From: Stagonosporopsis chrysanthemi
Taxonomy: Eukaryota; Ascomycota; Dothideomycetes; Pleosporales; Didymellaceae
Reading direction: 5' to 3'
Length of the DNA stretch: 64,000 nucleotides
Assembly (NCBI GenBank): GCA_022560025.1
Contig: JAFISE010000142.1
Coordinates: forward strand, 1-64,000
Below the pieces are notes generated by a model, which worked only from the letters and a program-made list of their open reading frames with translations, had not been told where the DNA came from and searched no databases. Below are positions 9,114-20,100 of this stretch, piece by piece. Numbering within the stretch: position 1 is the first letter of the stretch; each line of letters starts with the position of its first letter. Both the position numbers and the translations under genes were made by a program.

Positions 9114-10096
9114 ATGGCAGCAACCCCTCCCAGAACTCCGATGGCCAGGAAGGTAATACTGATAATATCATGGTTCACTTTCACATGCTGAGAGCGTCGC
9201 CCCAGTCTGTCTTAGGTTCACCATCCACCATGATGCCCAGTGTCCCAGCCTCGGGCTCACCTGCATCTATGCAAAAGCGCAAACAACAGACTGGTGTGAG
9301 TAAGCTACTCAGCCAAGGTATCTACAGCGCTGATGTGTAAGGATGCTTCTTTATCTGGAGGCGCAAGAGAAGGCGCAACGCCCGCACAACAGGCGCCGCC
9401 CAAAAGACAGAAGCTTAATGAAGAGATGAACAAGCATGTACGTGCTGAGAACCTGTACAGGCACGCTGCGTACCGATAGTGAAGCCTTGTACGCGAACTG
9501 TTTCTGAGCACACAGTACTGACCATACCGAAGCAATCTCAGTACATCGCAGTGCCTGCATCTCCGCTCCGTAATCAGGTAACCCCTCAGATGCCATCGAA
9601 CATACCTCCAAGGCCCCCGCAGCTTCAGCAGGGCAATCTGCCGAATGCACTGGACGTACCTAAGATGATCTTTATCACCGCTCTTCAGCGCAACCCAGAC
9701 CTTAGTCAACCAGACCCTACCAAAATTCCTATAAGCTCAATGCGCGTCGATCGCATTACCCATGCTATGTGGGACGTTGTCTTCGAAAATGAGCACTGGA
9801 TGAAGGAGATCACGATCAAGGCTGCTATGCTCCCAATAATCAAACTTCGAGCGTTGGCAAGGCTGAATTATCTGCCGAGTTGGTGGGTACTACGTGAATT
9901 GGCACGGAATCTCATCATACGTCAGAGGTGGTTTCTGGATGATAGCGACATGCAAACGCTCTGGATTGATACGATCGATTGGTGTAAGAGGGTAGAGTTG
10001 AAGGTTGGCATGCAGAGCGATAATGCCACGCCACCGAATCAGGGTATTCCACAGGGTGTTCCAGCGCAGCAGCAAGCAATGGGAGCGGAGTCTTAG
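9114..10096 (+). CDS. Hypothetical protein, four exons
   Basis: Not recognised. The model is 9114-9152, 9206-9295, 9342-9437 and 9485-10096, with introns of 53, 46 and 47 nt; all exons are whole codons and give 278 residues. The N-terminal half is low complexity, rich in Pro, Gln, Ser and Met (MAATPPRTPMARK, then PPRPPQLQQGNLPN). The C-terminal half is a compact, conserved-looking helical domain with many Trp, Leu and Arg residues (MWDVVFENEHWMKEI, LNYLPSWWVLRELARNL, DTIDWCKRVELKVG). That design, a disordered Pro/Gln region plus a small helical domain, suits a nuclear protein-interaction subunit, but this is only an inference. The third intron boundary is the least certain. Confidence 0.55.
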
Positions 10097-10344
10097 CAGG
10101 ATGCGTCGCTCGAGGAGCTGGTTTTCAAAGCTACCTCGCATCTCAGGCGAATGCGTCTTCACGCTCGGCAAATGGACAGGCATACGCAGAGATTGGTCGC
10201 CGATGATCAGAGGAGGCCTTGTAAGCTTCAGTAACGTCCCTGTGGCTGCATGATCTGACGCAGGCACGCCTTCGCATTGCTAGACATGCTAAGAGACAAT
10301 TACTTTATGCTATCAACCAGGTTTGACACAAACAAACGTTCGGA

Positions 10345-10351
10345 TATAAAA
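10345..10351 (+). promoter_or_regulatory. TATA box
   Basis: TATAAAA lies 82 bp upstream of the ATG at 10433, a normal distance for a fungal core promoter, and supports that small gene being real. Confidence 0.5.
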
Positions 10352-10432
10352 GGATGGTGTCATCAGCATCAGTTAAAAAAACTAATTTCTATTCGCGTTT
10401 TCCCAGAACCTTAAAACATTGATAGATCCAAG

Positions 10433-10786
10433 ATGAAGCAAGGTGCCAACACTTCCCCTTCTTTACTCCTTGACTTCACACATGAGGACCTCATAAAGCA
10501 CTACCCCAACCTTCCTCAGTGGGCAATTTCCGCCTTTGCTCAACTCCGAAGACATCAGACAGAATGGACGGCAGAAGCGCGCACACTGCTGAATATCGCT
10601 GGGGATCTGTCTGGCAGCTACCACCTCCATACATGGCCTGCGAGCGAGGAGCAGCAAGCCAGAGCCAGCGCGGAGAGGGATTTGTGGAGACTAAGCAGGG
10701 ACTTGAATGCGGCCAAGAATGAGGGGTGGTTACAGTGGAAGGGGCAGACTGTTGGAATCGCTGACGTTAATCGACGTGTACGATAG
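10433..10786 (+). CDS. Small hypothetical protein (117 aa)
   Basis: Not recognised. A single exon, soluble, mostly helical, with Trp-rich patches (NLPQWAISAFAQLRRHQTEW) and a charged C-terminal helix (SAERDLWRLSRDLNAAKNEG). No signal peptide or membrane segment. A TATA box sits 82 bp upstream and the frame is free of intron-like signals. It could be a lineage-restricted gene. Confidence 0.5.
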   Translation: MKQGANTSPSLLLDFTHEDLIKHYPNLPQWAISAFAQLRRHQTEWTAEARTLLNIAGDLSGSYHLHTWPASEEQQARASAERDLWRLSRDLNAAKNEGWLQWKGQTVGIADVNRRVR

Positions 10787-11324
10787 TTCACATTCAGTTG
10801 GATCTAGTCAGAAAAATTAGGACTCAGCTTGTTGATCATGCATTCAAGGATTGGCTATTTGCGATTTGAAATGTTTTGCATGCTCTACATTCACTGCATG
10901 CATAAAGTCTGAAGCACCACACGCCATCAACTACTTGCCTGAGAGCTCACAAGGCCTCCAGCATGAAGAGTTTGAGACAAACAGCTTTCGTCTCCAAATC
11001 ACAAAAACATTTACTGAAAATGCATGAAACATTTTGTCTTATTGTGTTCGATCGCTGAAGGCGAGTTTGACGCCTAACTGTGCAAGACGCTGTATACGAT
11101 GAGTGAAAGGAGTGTACGTCGTTGAAAGCAAAGGTGACATCAAGGATCTACGGGAGGCTCCACCAACCTACCCCGCAGCCCTGCATTTCTTTCGCACAAA
11201 CTTACACTAGCGGCATAAACTTTCTGGGAGCGGGCAGCACTTCTGAACTGCAATTCTGACATTCACTACTCGATACCCAATTCAAGAAACAGCTATACCT
11301 AGAAGCGTAAAATAGCCACACAAC
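10787..11324. other. Gene-free stretch
   Basis: Somewhat AT-rich spacer between the small hypothetical gene and PRMT3; no supported frame. Confidence 0.5.
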
Positions 11325-12907
11325 ATGCCGCGCAACTATTCAGATTCCGATTCCGATTCTGGCAGCTCGGTGGGCAGCATTGTCGAAGAGAGGAGCGAAG
11401 CTGATGACACAACCTTCAAATGCTTATTCTGCGACAAGCAATTTGCCCGAGTACCAGACATGTCGTCGCATTGCACATCAGAGCACAGCTTTGACCTGAA
11501 CGCAACGGTAAAGAGTCTCGGTTCAAGTCAGCCTTGCCACGCCTTTCCTGATTGGATCATGACTAACAATTTGTAGAGGCAGATGAAATTGACATTATCA
11601 AGCTGGTCAACTGCTTAAGATCTGAGGCACAGAAAGGGACAGAGCCGAAGAACATCAAAATCATACTCGAAGAATTGAGTGACAAGTACCTGCAACCCGT
11701 GCTCGAGGATGATGCATTGCTTTTCGAGCTTGGGGACCTCATGCAGGACATCGAAACCAAAGCTGTCGACTACGAAGAGTTCGAGGCAAAACTCCAGAAA
11801 GATGTGCCAGAGGATTTCTCAAGGATACAGGTCACCAGCGACCGGGACGAGGACTACTTTGAATCGTACAAAGGCAACGGCATTCACCGTGAGATGATCG
11901 AGGACCGTGTACGAACCGAGGGCTACCGCGACTTTATTGAGAAGAACCTCGAAGTCTTCAAAGACAAGGTCGTACTTGATGTTGGCTGCGGGACCGGTAT
12001 CCTTTCCCTCTTCTGTGCGCGCGCTGGCGCAAAGAAGGTCTTCGCAGTTGATAACTCGCAAATTGCTGTCCGCGCAAAGGAGAATGTCGAGAAGAACGGA
12101 TACGCAGACCGCATCCAAGTCATCCAGGGCCGCATCGAGGACTTCAACACGCAGCGACAAATCGGCAGGGAGAAAGTCGACATCATCATATCCGAATGGA
12201 TGGGTTACGGCCTGCTGTTCGAGGGCATGCTGGACTCTGTACTGCGCGCTCGCGACATGTACCTCAAGGAAGACGGCCTCCTGGTCCCCAGCCACTGCAA
12301 CATCCGCCTCGCACCCATTTCCGACTCCGCCTGGATCGACGATGCCACAGGCGCAAAGTTCTGGAAGGACGTATACGGCTTCGACTTCTCGTCCATGATC
12401 CCTGGCGGCCTGCTCAACCACCGCGAGATTGGTGTTTTCGATGTCCCGCCCACGGCATTGTGTGGATCTGCAAACGCGCATCTGCTTGAGATGAAGACCG
12501 CGTCTATCGGCGACCTCAGTTTCAAGATCCCGCTCCGTATGACTCTCGACCGCGACGTGGAGTCCATTCAAGCCATCGCCATCTGGTTCGATACCATCTT
12601 CGTCCACCCCGGCAGCACGCAGGATATCAAGGCGATCGATGATGTTGACTGGCAGATGAACGGCATCCCGGGTCTCGGCTTCTCCACTGGCCCAGCGAAC
12701 ACACCTACGCATTGGCATCAGGCCGTCTTACTTCTAGACAACGAAGTTGCGCAGAAGCAGAAGTTCAAGAAGGGCGAGGTTCTTGAGGGTACGCTGCAAT
12801 ATGCCAAGGAGAAGGGTGATGACAGGGGTATCACTGTCACTGTCGAGTGGAAGGGCAAGGGGGAGACTGGAGAGGTTGAGGGCAAGGTAAGGCTGTCAAT
12901 GGCGTAA
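11325..12907 (+). CDS. RMT3: Protein arginine N-methyltransferase 3
   Basis: About 535 residues in two exons. The first exon (11325-11507) encodes an acidic Ser/Asp start and a C2H2 zinc finger (FKCLFCDKQFARVPDMSSHC...H), the hallmark of PRMT3. The second carries the methyltransferase core: SAM-binding VLDVGCGTGILSLFCARAG, the double-Glu loop SEWMGYGLLFEGML and the THW loop PTHWHQ. Type I PRMT3 enzymes make asymmetric dimethylarginine, classically on ribosomal protein S2, in the cytosol. The splice is slightly odd. A good donor at 11508 (GTAAAG) keeps the frame only with an acceptor at 11578 (TAGAG, exon from 11579). The obvious TAG at 11576 would need a poorer donor at 11515. Confidence 0.9.
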
Positions 12908-13166
12908 GTCTGATATGTGAAATGCATACTTCATGCTTGGAGAGGACATCATGTGGAGTTTGTGGACCTAAGGTAGATGGAATTCAAAAGAGCAAGACAT
13001 TAAGCTCTAGCATTGTTGTTGTCAAAGATTCATTCAAAACACTTTTTACTAGTTTCGACATCATGACTAGTGTCAGAGCACGGTCCTGATCCATGGAATA
13101 TGGACTTGATACGATCCCCGTTCAATCCCCGTGTCTATTCTAGGGCTGCATAGCACGGCGTTTTGC
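12908..13166. other. Convergent 3' intergenic region
   Basis: Lies between the 3' ends of PRMT3 and the SurE-type phosphatase gene; contains no frame of interest. Confidence 0.5.
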
Positions 13167-14128
13167 TTACGACAAACATGAAAGGATCGGCTTCAGCTTG
13201 TTGTAGATTATCTGCTGCTGCGCAGCTCCCACAGTGGTCTTGTCGTTTGCATCGCCAGGCGAGATGGAGACGTAGCAGTTGTTGCCCCTAATGACAGTGA
13301 CATCTGCCTCCCACGGAAGCCTTGCTGAGGTTCCGCATACGGCGATATCAGGAGCACTCCCAATGAGACCACTGTTGATGCGAGTGAAGATGAACTTGAA
13401 CTGGTTGACGTTGTTGCACTTTGTGCTGGACACGGCGGGGAAGTTAACGTTCAGCCAGGTATTGTCAGGAAGGTATGGCTTCCCGGAGTTTATGATAGTG
13501 TTTGTGACGTTGAGAGCGAGATCGGCATAGATCTTGCTGTACAGCGGAGTCGGCTGGTTCCATGCGGTTGGGTCACCGCTTGAACCAGAGAACGCAATCG
13601 CGGGGATTTTGGCAGTCTTTGCAGCGTACACGGCTGCTCCAACGGTCCCGGAGAACGGCACTTGCACGGCAATGTTGCTACCGACGTTGGGACCTGTAAG
13701 GGCGAGTTCGGGGGCGGCGCCATTCCAGAACTTGGGCCCAGTAGTCGAGATCCCGGCCTTGATGGCAGTGACTGGGAAGGAGTTGACATAGTTCAGGCGA
13801 GGGTCGGTAGCATTGGCGCCAGTTGCAGGACTTCCACCAGCGCAGGAGGAGAACTGGCAGCCATCGGAGTCCACGGTCTCCGCCGTGGCGTCAGACGAAC
13901 CTAGCTACGTCAATGCGATGGTCGTTTGATCGCGTCGGCAGGCGAGTACATACCTGTGCCTGACTGATTCTCCGCTGGAGCACTCAGCACGACCTGGTTG
14001 CCAGCAGCTGTTAAAACATTGAAGAATGTCCTGATATTGGCCTCAGCCCAGCCATCGTCGTTGCCCTGAACGATGCGAATACCCTGAGCGAGCGGCAGGA
14101 CCGCGGCGATGAGAAGCGTACAGCGCAT
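13167..14128 (-). CDS. Secreted SurE-type acid phosphatase / 5'-nucleotidase
   Basis: Exons 14128-13954 and 13900-13167 (53-nt intron) give 302 residues. A signal peptide (MRCTLLIAAVLPLAQG) precedes the SurE metal motif QGNDDGW. NQSGTGSS, the second conserved loop, is assembled across the splice. Later blocks GPNVGSNIAVQVPFSGTVGA and IPAIAFSGSS match SurE strands. SurE enzymes are metal-dependent phosphatases acting on nucleoside monophosphates; secreted fungal members are annotated as acid phosphatases. Even cysteine content in the body suggests disulphides fitting an extracellular enzyme. Confidence 0.85.
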
Positions 14129-14960
14129 AGTGTTTCCTGTGTACTCAACAAGAGCGAGAGTCAATGGATTGATTGAATGAGAAGACCCAGAGTGCCCACA
14201 TCCAAAGATGGGCGGTCATAATCAAGTGATTATATCTACAAGTCAAGCAATACTAGGCCAAGTAAGTGCATCCATTCTAGCCTGTCTAGATCGCGCTCCG
14301 GAACCGCAGGTACGCAGGTGCCAATTCGGCCTAACGCATGATGAATATCGCACGATTACCTGAACGTGCTACACACTGTGATATGATTGAACGTATAAAG
14401 TAGATTGATCCTGGAGCGAGATGCGGATTTGAAGCTGTGAATGGTTGGTGATGTCCGAAGCGAAGGGCGCGTCGCGCCGCGACCGGCCAATCACGCCGCG
14501 GCTGCGCCGACTCTCCTGACAGGCACCCTTGACACGCGTTCACACGTGCACCTCTCATGCGTTTCGATTCCTCGAACAGTCCTGCAATTCCACTCGGTGT
14601 CGACATGTGAGCGTTGAGACTTCATGTATCTGCAGACATCCTGTATGTCACTGGAAAACACTAGGCTCCTGCCTCATACGTCAACGCTTCGGATTAGTGT
14701 CGACATCTTGGACAACGGCCCGTTCCTGGTAATCTCGCAAAGCAGGGAGACATTGTATGGGACGGGACCACTTAAGTGCTAGATCGGAAACACATGTTAA
14801 AGTGCTTAGCATCGCTCATGCGCGTCTTCTTCAGAAATACTGGCCCTGCTACGCTGTCATCACCGAGGGATCGATTGCAGACAGAATCAATTTCACTCGG
14901 CGCTAAGTTGCGATGAACAGTTGTGCATTTGCTAGAACTTCCTATCGATGTCTTGCTCGA
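14129..14960. other. Gene-free stretch with a CG-rich patch and CCAAT
   Basis: Upstream of the SurE gene. A CG-rich patch near 14459-14515 contains GGCCAATCA (about 14484-14492), a CCAAT-box sequence bound by the fungal HAP/CBC complex. No supported gene. Confidence 0.45.
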
Positions 14961-15728
14961 TCATACCATATGCGCGGGCTTCAGCGGCTGCTGATTGTAA
15001 TAGTCGGACGTTGCTCCGTGCGCTTGGTATGGAGGGAGATACTGGCTATGCTGGAGCTCGACAGGCGCAGCAGTTTGCGGATAGTACGCGCTATTGTGTT
15101 GGTAAGGAGGAGTATTTTGATACGGAGGTGCGTAGGCTGTAGGAATGGCGGGATTGTACAGAGCTGGATTGTGCGCTGCGGTGTAGTTGCCCCGTTGTGC
15201 TTGCTTCTTTGCGCGACGGTAGCCGACCGCCGAGTAAATGAGAAGGCTAACAAAGGTGAGACTTGGATAAGGCAGTTAGTAATGTGTTGAAACGGCCACA
15301 AGAATCGTGTAGACTTACAAGACAAAAATGCTGAAGCCAATGCCAGCAGCACTGGTTCCTCGTATGACAGCTACGAGGTCCATAATCAACACCCCTCCAA
15401 AGAACCCGGTCTGGAAGCAATTCATCGTAAGGAACGTCCCAGGCTTTAAAGCGTCGCGGAGAAATAGAACTATCGCCAGAACATCAATAAGGAGACAGAT
15501 GCAAATAAACAGCATGAAAACAACGATGCTCCTGCTCTCAATTAGCACATGTGTGAGGAAGAAGTCCGTCTATACTGACGCAACAGCTGGCTTTGCGAAC
15601 TCTCCAATCCCATCAACAGCGCGAAGAGCGAAGGCGTATACGCCTATGAGAAAGACCATGATGCATATTCGCACAATCCAAAACGGTACGAGCACGCGCT
15701 TCTTCCATAATACAGGTTGGTTCGCCAT
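14961..15728 (-). CDS. MARVEL-like four-helix membrane protein
   Basis: Exons 15728-15576, 15536-15319 and 15261-14961 sum to 223 residues. Four membrane helices are visible: FWIVRICIMVFLIGVYAFAL, VVFMLFICICLLIDVLAIVL, FFGGVLIMDLVAVIRG with SAAGIGFSIFVF, and LTFVSLLIYSAVGY. A cytosolic tail rich in Pro, Tyr, Gln and Ala follows (YQNTPPYQHNSAYYPQ). This layout matches fungal MARVEL-domain proteins, which act in membrane apposition and vesicle traffic. Intron 1 is only 39 nt, near the lower limit; intron 2 is 57 nt with an ACTAAC branch. Confidence 0.75.
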
Positions 15729-16240
15729 TTGTGGAGTCGATGTACTCAGAAAAGCAGGAGTCGACTGGCGAACCTGAGCTTTAAATGAGCTTTGGGGAAG
15801 ACAGGTTGGGTAAAAATTCTAGAGGTTTTGCAGATCTATGTGCAGGGGTCAGGAGAAGGCGTCCAAGGCGGGCTGTGATGTGGGTGAAACACGCGTTGGC
15901 GCATGGCGCAGAGCATCCTCATTTCCCAAGATAGAAGTCAGTGTGGCGCATTTTCTTCAGGTCGAATACGGAACGTCCATCAAGATGACCAAGTTGCAAG
16001 TCCAGGAGTGTGAAGTTTCAATGTCCAAGCCGTGCGCCAGCGACAATAGCTTTAGGTGGACCCAAGGTCTTCACTTCACTACACGCCAGATGTTACATTC
16101 GTGGAGATTAAGTTATACCAGCGTACCATCAGTGGGTGGCCGAACGGCTGAAACACGACGGTCAACGAGGACCAAAAAGCGGGATGTTGCTGGCGCCGTA
16201 AAGAACGTTCAGTGGAGACCAGCAAAGATGCAAAATAGAA
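15729..16240. other. Gene-free stretch
   Basis: A long open frame (15838-16419, plus) crosses the tRNA gene on the other strand and shows no protein-like composition; treated as chance. Confidence 0.5.
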
Positions 16241-16322
16241 TGACCCGAAGGCGATTTGAACGCCTAACCTTCAGGAGACACCTTGACTGGAATCTGACGC
16301 GCTACCATTGCGCCATCGGGCC
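16241..16322 (-). tRNA. tRNA-Trp (anticodon CCA) with short intron
   Basis: Read on the minus strand, a cloverleaf forms: acceptor GGCCCGA with TCGGGTC (one G-U pair), D stem GCGC/GCGC, and T arm AGGCG-TTCAAAT-CGCCT with a perfect 5-bp stem and a B box. The anticodon loop holds TTCCAG, giving CCA for Trp. About 10 nt (TCAAGGTGTC) must be removed as an intron after position 37. The anticodon stem then pairs at four of five positions, with an A-C mismatch next to the loop. A T run just downstream (TTCTATTTT) would end Pol III transcription. Confidence 0.75.
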
Positions 16323-16700
16323 GGGTAAAACCGTGTCATTCGATTTGATAGAAAGTCAGTGCAATAAAAAATATACAACCTTTAGCGCACAGTGCGAGGA
16401 GCAATGCAAGGTGGAGTAGTGCTCATTTCTGGACTCTCTTCTAAGCACCCCAGACCCCTCTGAAAACACTACTCTAGTACATCAGCAGATACTTGCTCCT
16501 TCTGCAGATAGACCCGCTATCACCTATCGCATGATCAACAATATGGGGAAGGTGATCACATGCGGGGCGCCTGCCACGCGCCATAACTCCCCGCGATAAC
16601 GATAAGCAGGCGGCCAACATGGTACCCGTTCATGCCCTCTATCTACACAGCAACTCTTTTCTCCTGAAGCTCCCATTTATTCCTCACTATCGTCCGAATC
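16323..16700. other. Gene-free stretch
   Basis: Upstream region of both the tRNA (minus) and LAP3 (plus). A CG-rich segment near 16560-16600 precedes LAP3; no frame supported. Confidence 0.45.
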
Positions 16701-18351
16701 ATGGGTGCGAATCAGTCGAGACCATCTGATGCCGTTATCAACGAGAAGCTGCGCGAGCGGCTTCAAGCCTTCAACTTGAACGAGGAACGAGCTTTGAGCG
16801 AGAAAGATGGATTTATGCACGTTGCTGGCGATGCTCGTACGTTCATGAGTATCAGATATGCATGGGAGATGTTCTGATATTGTCCCAGCACCCAAATACA
16901 CACCGCTATCCAAACATGTGAAGACAATCTCGACCAAAGACGCTGAGGAATGGGAGAAGAAGATCATGGAGGACCCCAAGGTACGTTAACTAGCTCACTG
17001 GTACTCCAAAGCAAAACAAGAGAACTAAACATAGAGGTAGAACCGTCTTGCTCTTCTTGCACTCAGCTCGAATCCTGCCACATCGATCCTTTCATCCCGC
17101 GCGGCCGCCATCTCAGACATCCATCTATTCAACATCAAGATTCCCACAGAAGGCTCGCCGATCACAAATCAAGCTTCGTCAGGGCGGTGCTGGCTCTTCG
17201 CTTCTACCAACGTTTTCCGTATTGCTGTTATGAAGAAGTACAAGCTTGACAGCTTCCAGTTGTCGCAGTCCCACCTCTTTTTCTGGGATAAACTTGAGAA
17301 GGCGAATTGCTTTCTCGAAAATATCCTTGAGACCACTTCTGAAAGTATCGATAGCCGCGTCATACAAGCTTTGTTGGCTAGCCCAGTAGGAGATGGCGGA
17401 CAATGGGACATGGTGGCCAATCTGGTGGAGAAGTATGGACTGGTCCCTCACAGCCTCTATCCCGACTCCTTTAACGCTAGCAACTCAAGAGTGATGGACA
17501 CTCTCATCACGACGAAGCTGCGAGAGGATGCTGTTCGACTACGATCCATCGCATCCAGCAATGCTTCATCTGATGCAATTCAGGCCAACATCGCCACCGT
17601 GAAGGCCACAATGATGCGCGAGATTCACCTCATCCTCACCTTGATGCTCGGGCCTCCCCCAGCACCGGAGCAAGTCTTCACTTGGGAATTCTATGACCGC
17701 GATGGCAACTTTCAGACAGTCAAAATGCGACCAACCGATTTCGCACAACAGCTATCAGACAACAAAATCGTACGGTCGCTATCCGGGACAGACGTTCACC
17801 AACTCTTCTCTCTTGTCAACGATCCACGCAACCCGTACAACCGCCTCCTGAGCGTGAACCGACTTGGGAATGTTTGGGAAGGCCGGCCCGTAACGTACGT
17901 AAACACAGATATGAAAACCATCAAAGACGCCTGCATCGCTATGCTCCAACGCGGCATGCCGGTCTTCTTTGGCTCCGACGTGGGCAAGTACTCAGATTCG
18001 AACAAGGGCATAATGGATACAGACCTCTTCGAGTACGAGCTCGGCTTCAACATCAAGCTGGGCATGTCCAAGGCCGAACGCTTGCAAACTGGGGAGAGCC
18101 AGATGACACACGCGATGGTGCTGACCGCCGTGCATGTCGTGGACGGCAAGCCTGTCCGATGGAGGGTGGAGAACTCGTGGAGCGACCGAGTGGGTGACAA
18201 GGGCTACTTTGTCATGAGTGATAAGTGGATGGATGAATTTGTGTACCAGGCGGTAGTGGACCCGAGTGTGGTGAGCTCTACGATCCGAAAGGTCTTGGAG
18301 CAGAAGCCAAAGATGCTCGAGCTTTGGGATCCTATGGGAGCTCTTGCTTGA
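16701..18351 (+). CDS. LAP3: Bleomycin hydrolase / cysteine aminopeptidase
   Basis: Exons 16701-16836, 16889-16980 and 17041-18351 give 512 residues. It belongs to peptidase family C1B: catalytic Cys in ASSGRCWLFAS, His in MTHAMVLTAVH and Asn in RVENSWSDR. The conserved YKLDSFQLSQSHLFFWDKLEK and PVFFGSDVGKY blocks are also present. Homologues form barrel-shaped hexamers that trim peptides and detoxify homocysteine thiolactone and bleomycin. The C-terminus ends in Ala-Leu-Ala, the tail that sits in the active-site cleft of this family. The N-terminus MGANQS fits an N-myristoylation consensus (Gly2, Ser6), which could tether some of the enzyme to membranes; that is an inference. Confidence 0.9.
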
Positions 18352-18696
18352 GGGTACGAAACTGGAATTGTTCTTGTCAGCGTAGCGTTTTATTTTTAAC
18401 ATGATATTGCGCTATTTCCTCCTTACGTATTGCTCGCTCCTGACTGTGAGTTTGAGGCTTACTCAAACCTTCATCAAATTACAAAATTCTGATATTTGCA
18501 CGCCTCCGTAAGCCCTCATTCAGTTAGCACGCAGTGATCTGATAATGCTGTAATGGTATCAAGGTCTTGTGGAGTCATTACGGGGATAAGAAGTGATGAC
18601 TCCCGCAACGCCGCGGCCCCGCGGTACTCATTCAAAAAGTCCCCGCCAGCATCTGCATCAACACTATATCGCATTCGCTCTCCCACGGCACTTGAG
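18352..18696. other. Gene-free stretch
   Basis: The spacer between LAP3 and HIS5 holds the LAP3 3' UTR (AT-rich near 18390-18410) and the HIS5 promoter. Confidence 0.5.
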
Positions 18697-20100
18697 ATGG
18701 CGCCGAAAAACACTTCATTCGACTTGCAGACATGCGCGCGACCCAATATCCTCGCATTGGAGCCGTACCGCTGTGCGCGCGAGTAGGTGAAGCTTCAGGC
18801 ACCACCGCCCTGCACACAAGCTTACATTGCCAGCGATTACAAGGACGATGGTACCAACATCTTGCTGGACGCAAACGAGAACGCTTATGGACCTGGCCTG
18901 GCGCTGAACAGGAAGGGACAGCTGCAAGGCGCGGATGCGAACGGCACATCGGACTCAATTGACGTAGACCTGCTCGGCCTCAACCGCTACCCAGACCCGT
19001 ACGCACGCCTATCCACATCTATTTTTTAAGCGCCAGCTCACCTTTTACACAGCCACCAAGCAGACCTCAAGCAGCTCCTCTGTAACCTTCGCAATACCCA
19101 CACCTACACAGCCGAGAGCATTGGCCCTGAGCACCTCTTTGTAGGCGTTGGGTCGGACGAGGCTATTGATGCACTGATCCGCGCTTTCTGCGCGCCAGGC
19201 AAGGAGAAGATCCTGACCTGTCCGCCCACATATGGCATGTACAGTGTCTCGGCGCAAGTCAACGATGTCTCGCTGGTCAAAGTCCCGCTGCAGCTACCTA
19301 CCTTCGACCTTGACGTTCCCGGTATTCAGAGAGCGCTCGCATCCGACCCTAGCATCAAGCTCGCGTACTTGTGCTCGCCTGGAAACCCAACAGGGAAATT
19401 GCTGAAGAAGGAGGATGTACAAGCGATATTGGAAACGAATTGGAACGGTGTGGTGGTGGTCGATGAGGCGTACATCGACTTCGCACCTGAAGGTGTATCT
19501 ATGGCCGAATGGGTAGCCGAGTGGCCGAACCTTGTCGTCATGCAGACCTTGTCGAAAGCATTTGGTCTCGCTGGCATCAGGCTTGGCGCAGCTTTCGCAG
19601 ATCCCGCAGTTGCACGGATTCTGAACAGCATGAAGGCGCCATACAACATCTCCAACCCCACATCTCAGCTTGCGCAAGCCGCGTTGAGCCCGAAGCATCT
19701 CAGTGTGATGACTAAGAACAAGGACTTGATTGTCAAGCAAAGAGAGCGGCTGATTGCGGAGCTCCCTAAGGTACCGGGTGTGGGACAGCTGCACGGCGGA
19801 ACAGAAAGCAATTTCTTGCTGTACCAGATGTTGGACAAGCCTAACGGGAAGCCTAGCAACGAGGTTGCTCTGGCGGTGTACGAGGGGCTGGCTGAAGAGA
19901 AGGGCGTTGTGGTCAGATTCAGAGGAAAAGAGCACGGTTGTGAGGGTTGCCTCAGAATCACCGTTGGCACAGAAGATGAGTGCACAAGATTTCTGCAGGA
20001 AATTGAGAGTATGCTGCAGACTGTCTACGAGAAGAAAGGGATCCTGGGCGGCAAGAATGAGGAGCAGAAAGAACAAGAGGCCAGCGCGATCGTTGCGTAG
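18697..20100 (+). CDS. HIS5: Histidinol-phosphate aminotransferase
   Basis: Three exons. The first begins MAPKNTSFDLQTCARPNILALEPYR; the second (18821-18998) has LLDANENAYGPG; the third (19053-20100) has the PLP-enzyme core: CSPGNPTGK, VVVDEAYIDF, and the PLP lysine in QTLSKAFGLAG followed by RLGAAF. It catalyses the transamination step of histidine synthesis in the cytosol. Intron 2 is standard (18999-19052). Intron 1 is unusual: a stop (TAG 18784-18786) lies just after the conserved PYRCAR. Frame is kept either by a GT donor at 18773, which cuts into that motif, or by a GC donor at 18779 (GCGAGT), which preserves PYRCA. Both use the acceptor at 18820. Confidence 0.88.

Noticed and set aside
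11819..12718. Long minus-strand open frame of 299 codons
   Set aside because: It is the shadow of the PRMT3 coding sequence on the opposite strand; no motif or splice logic of its own.
15838..16419. 193-codon plus-strand frame
   Set aside because: It runs through the tRNA-Trp gene and has no protein-like pattern.
19294..20076. Long minus-strand frame opposite HIS5
   Set aside because: Antisense shadow of the aminotransferase with no recognisable product.
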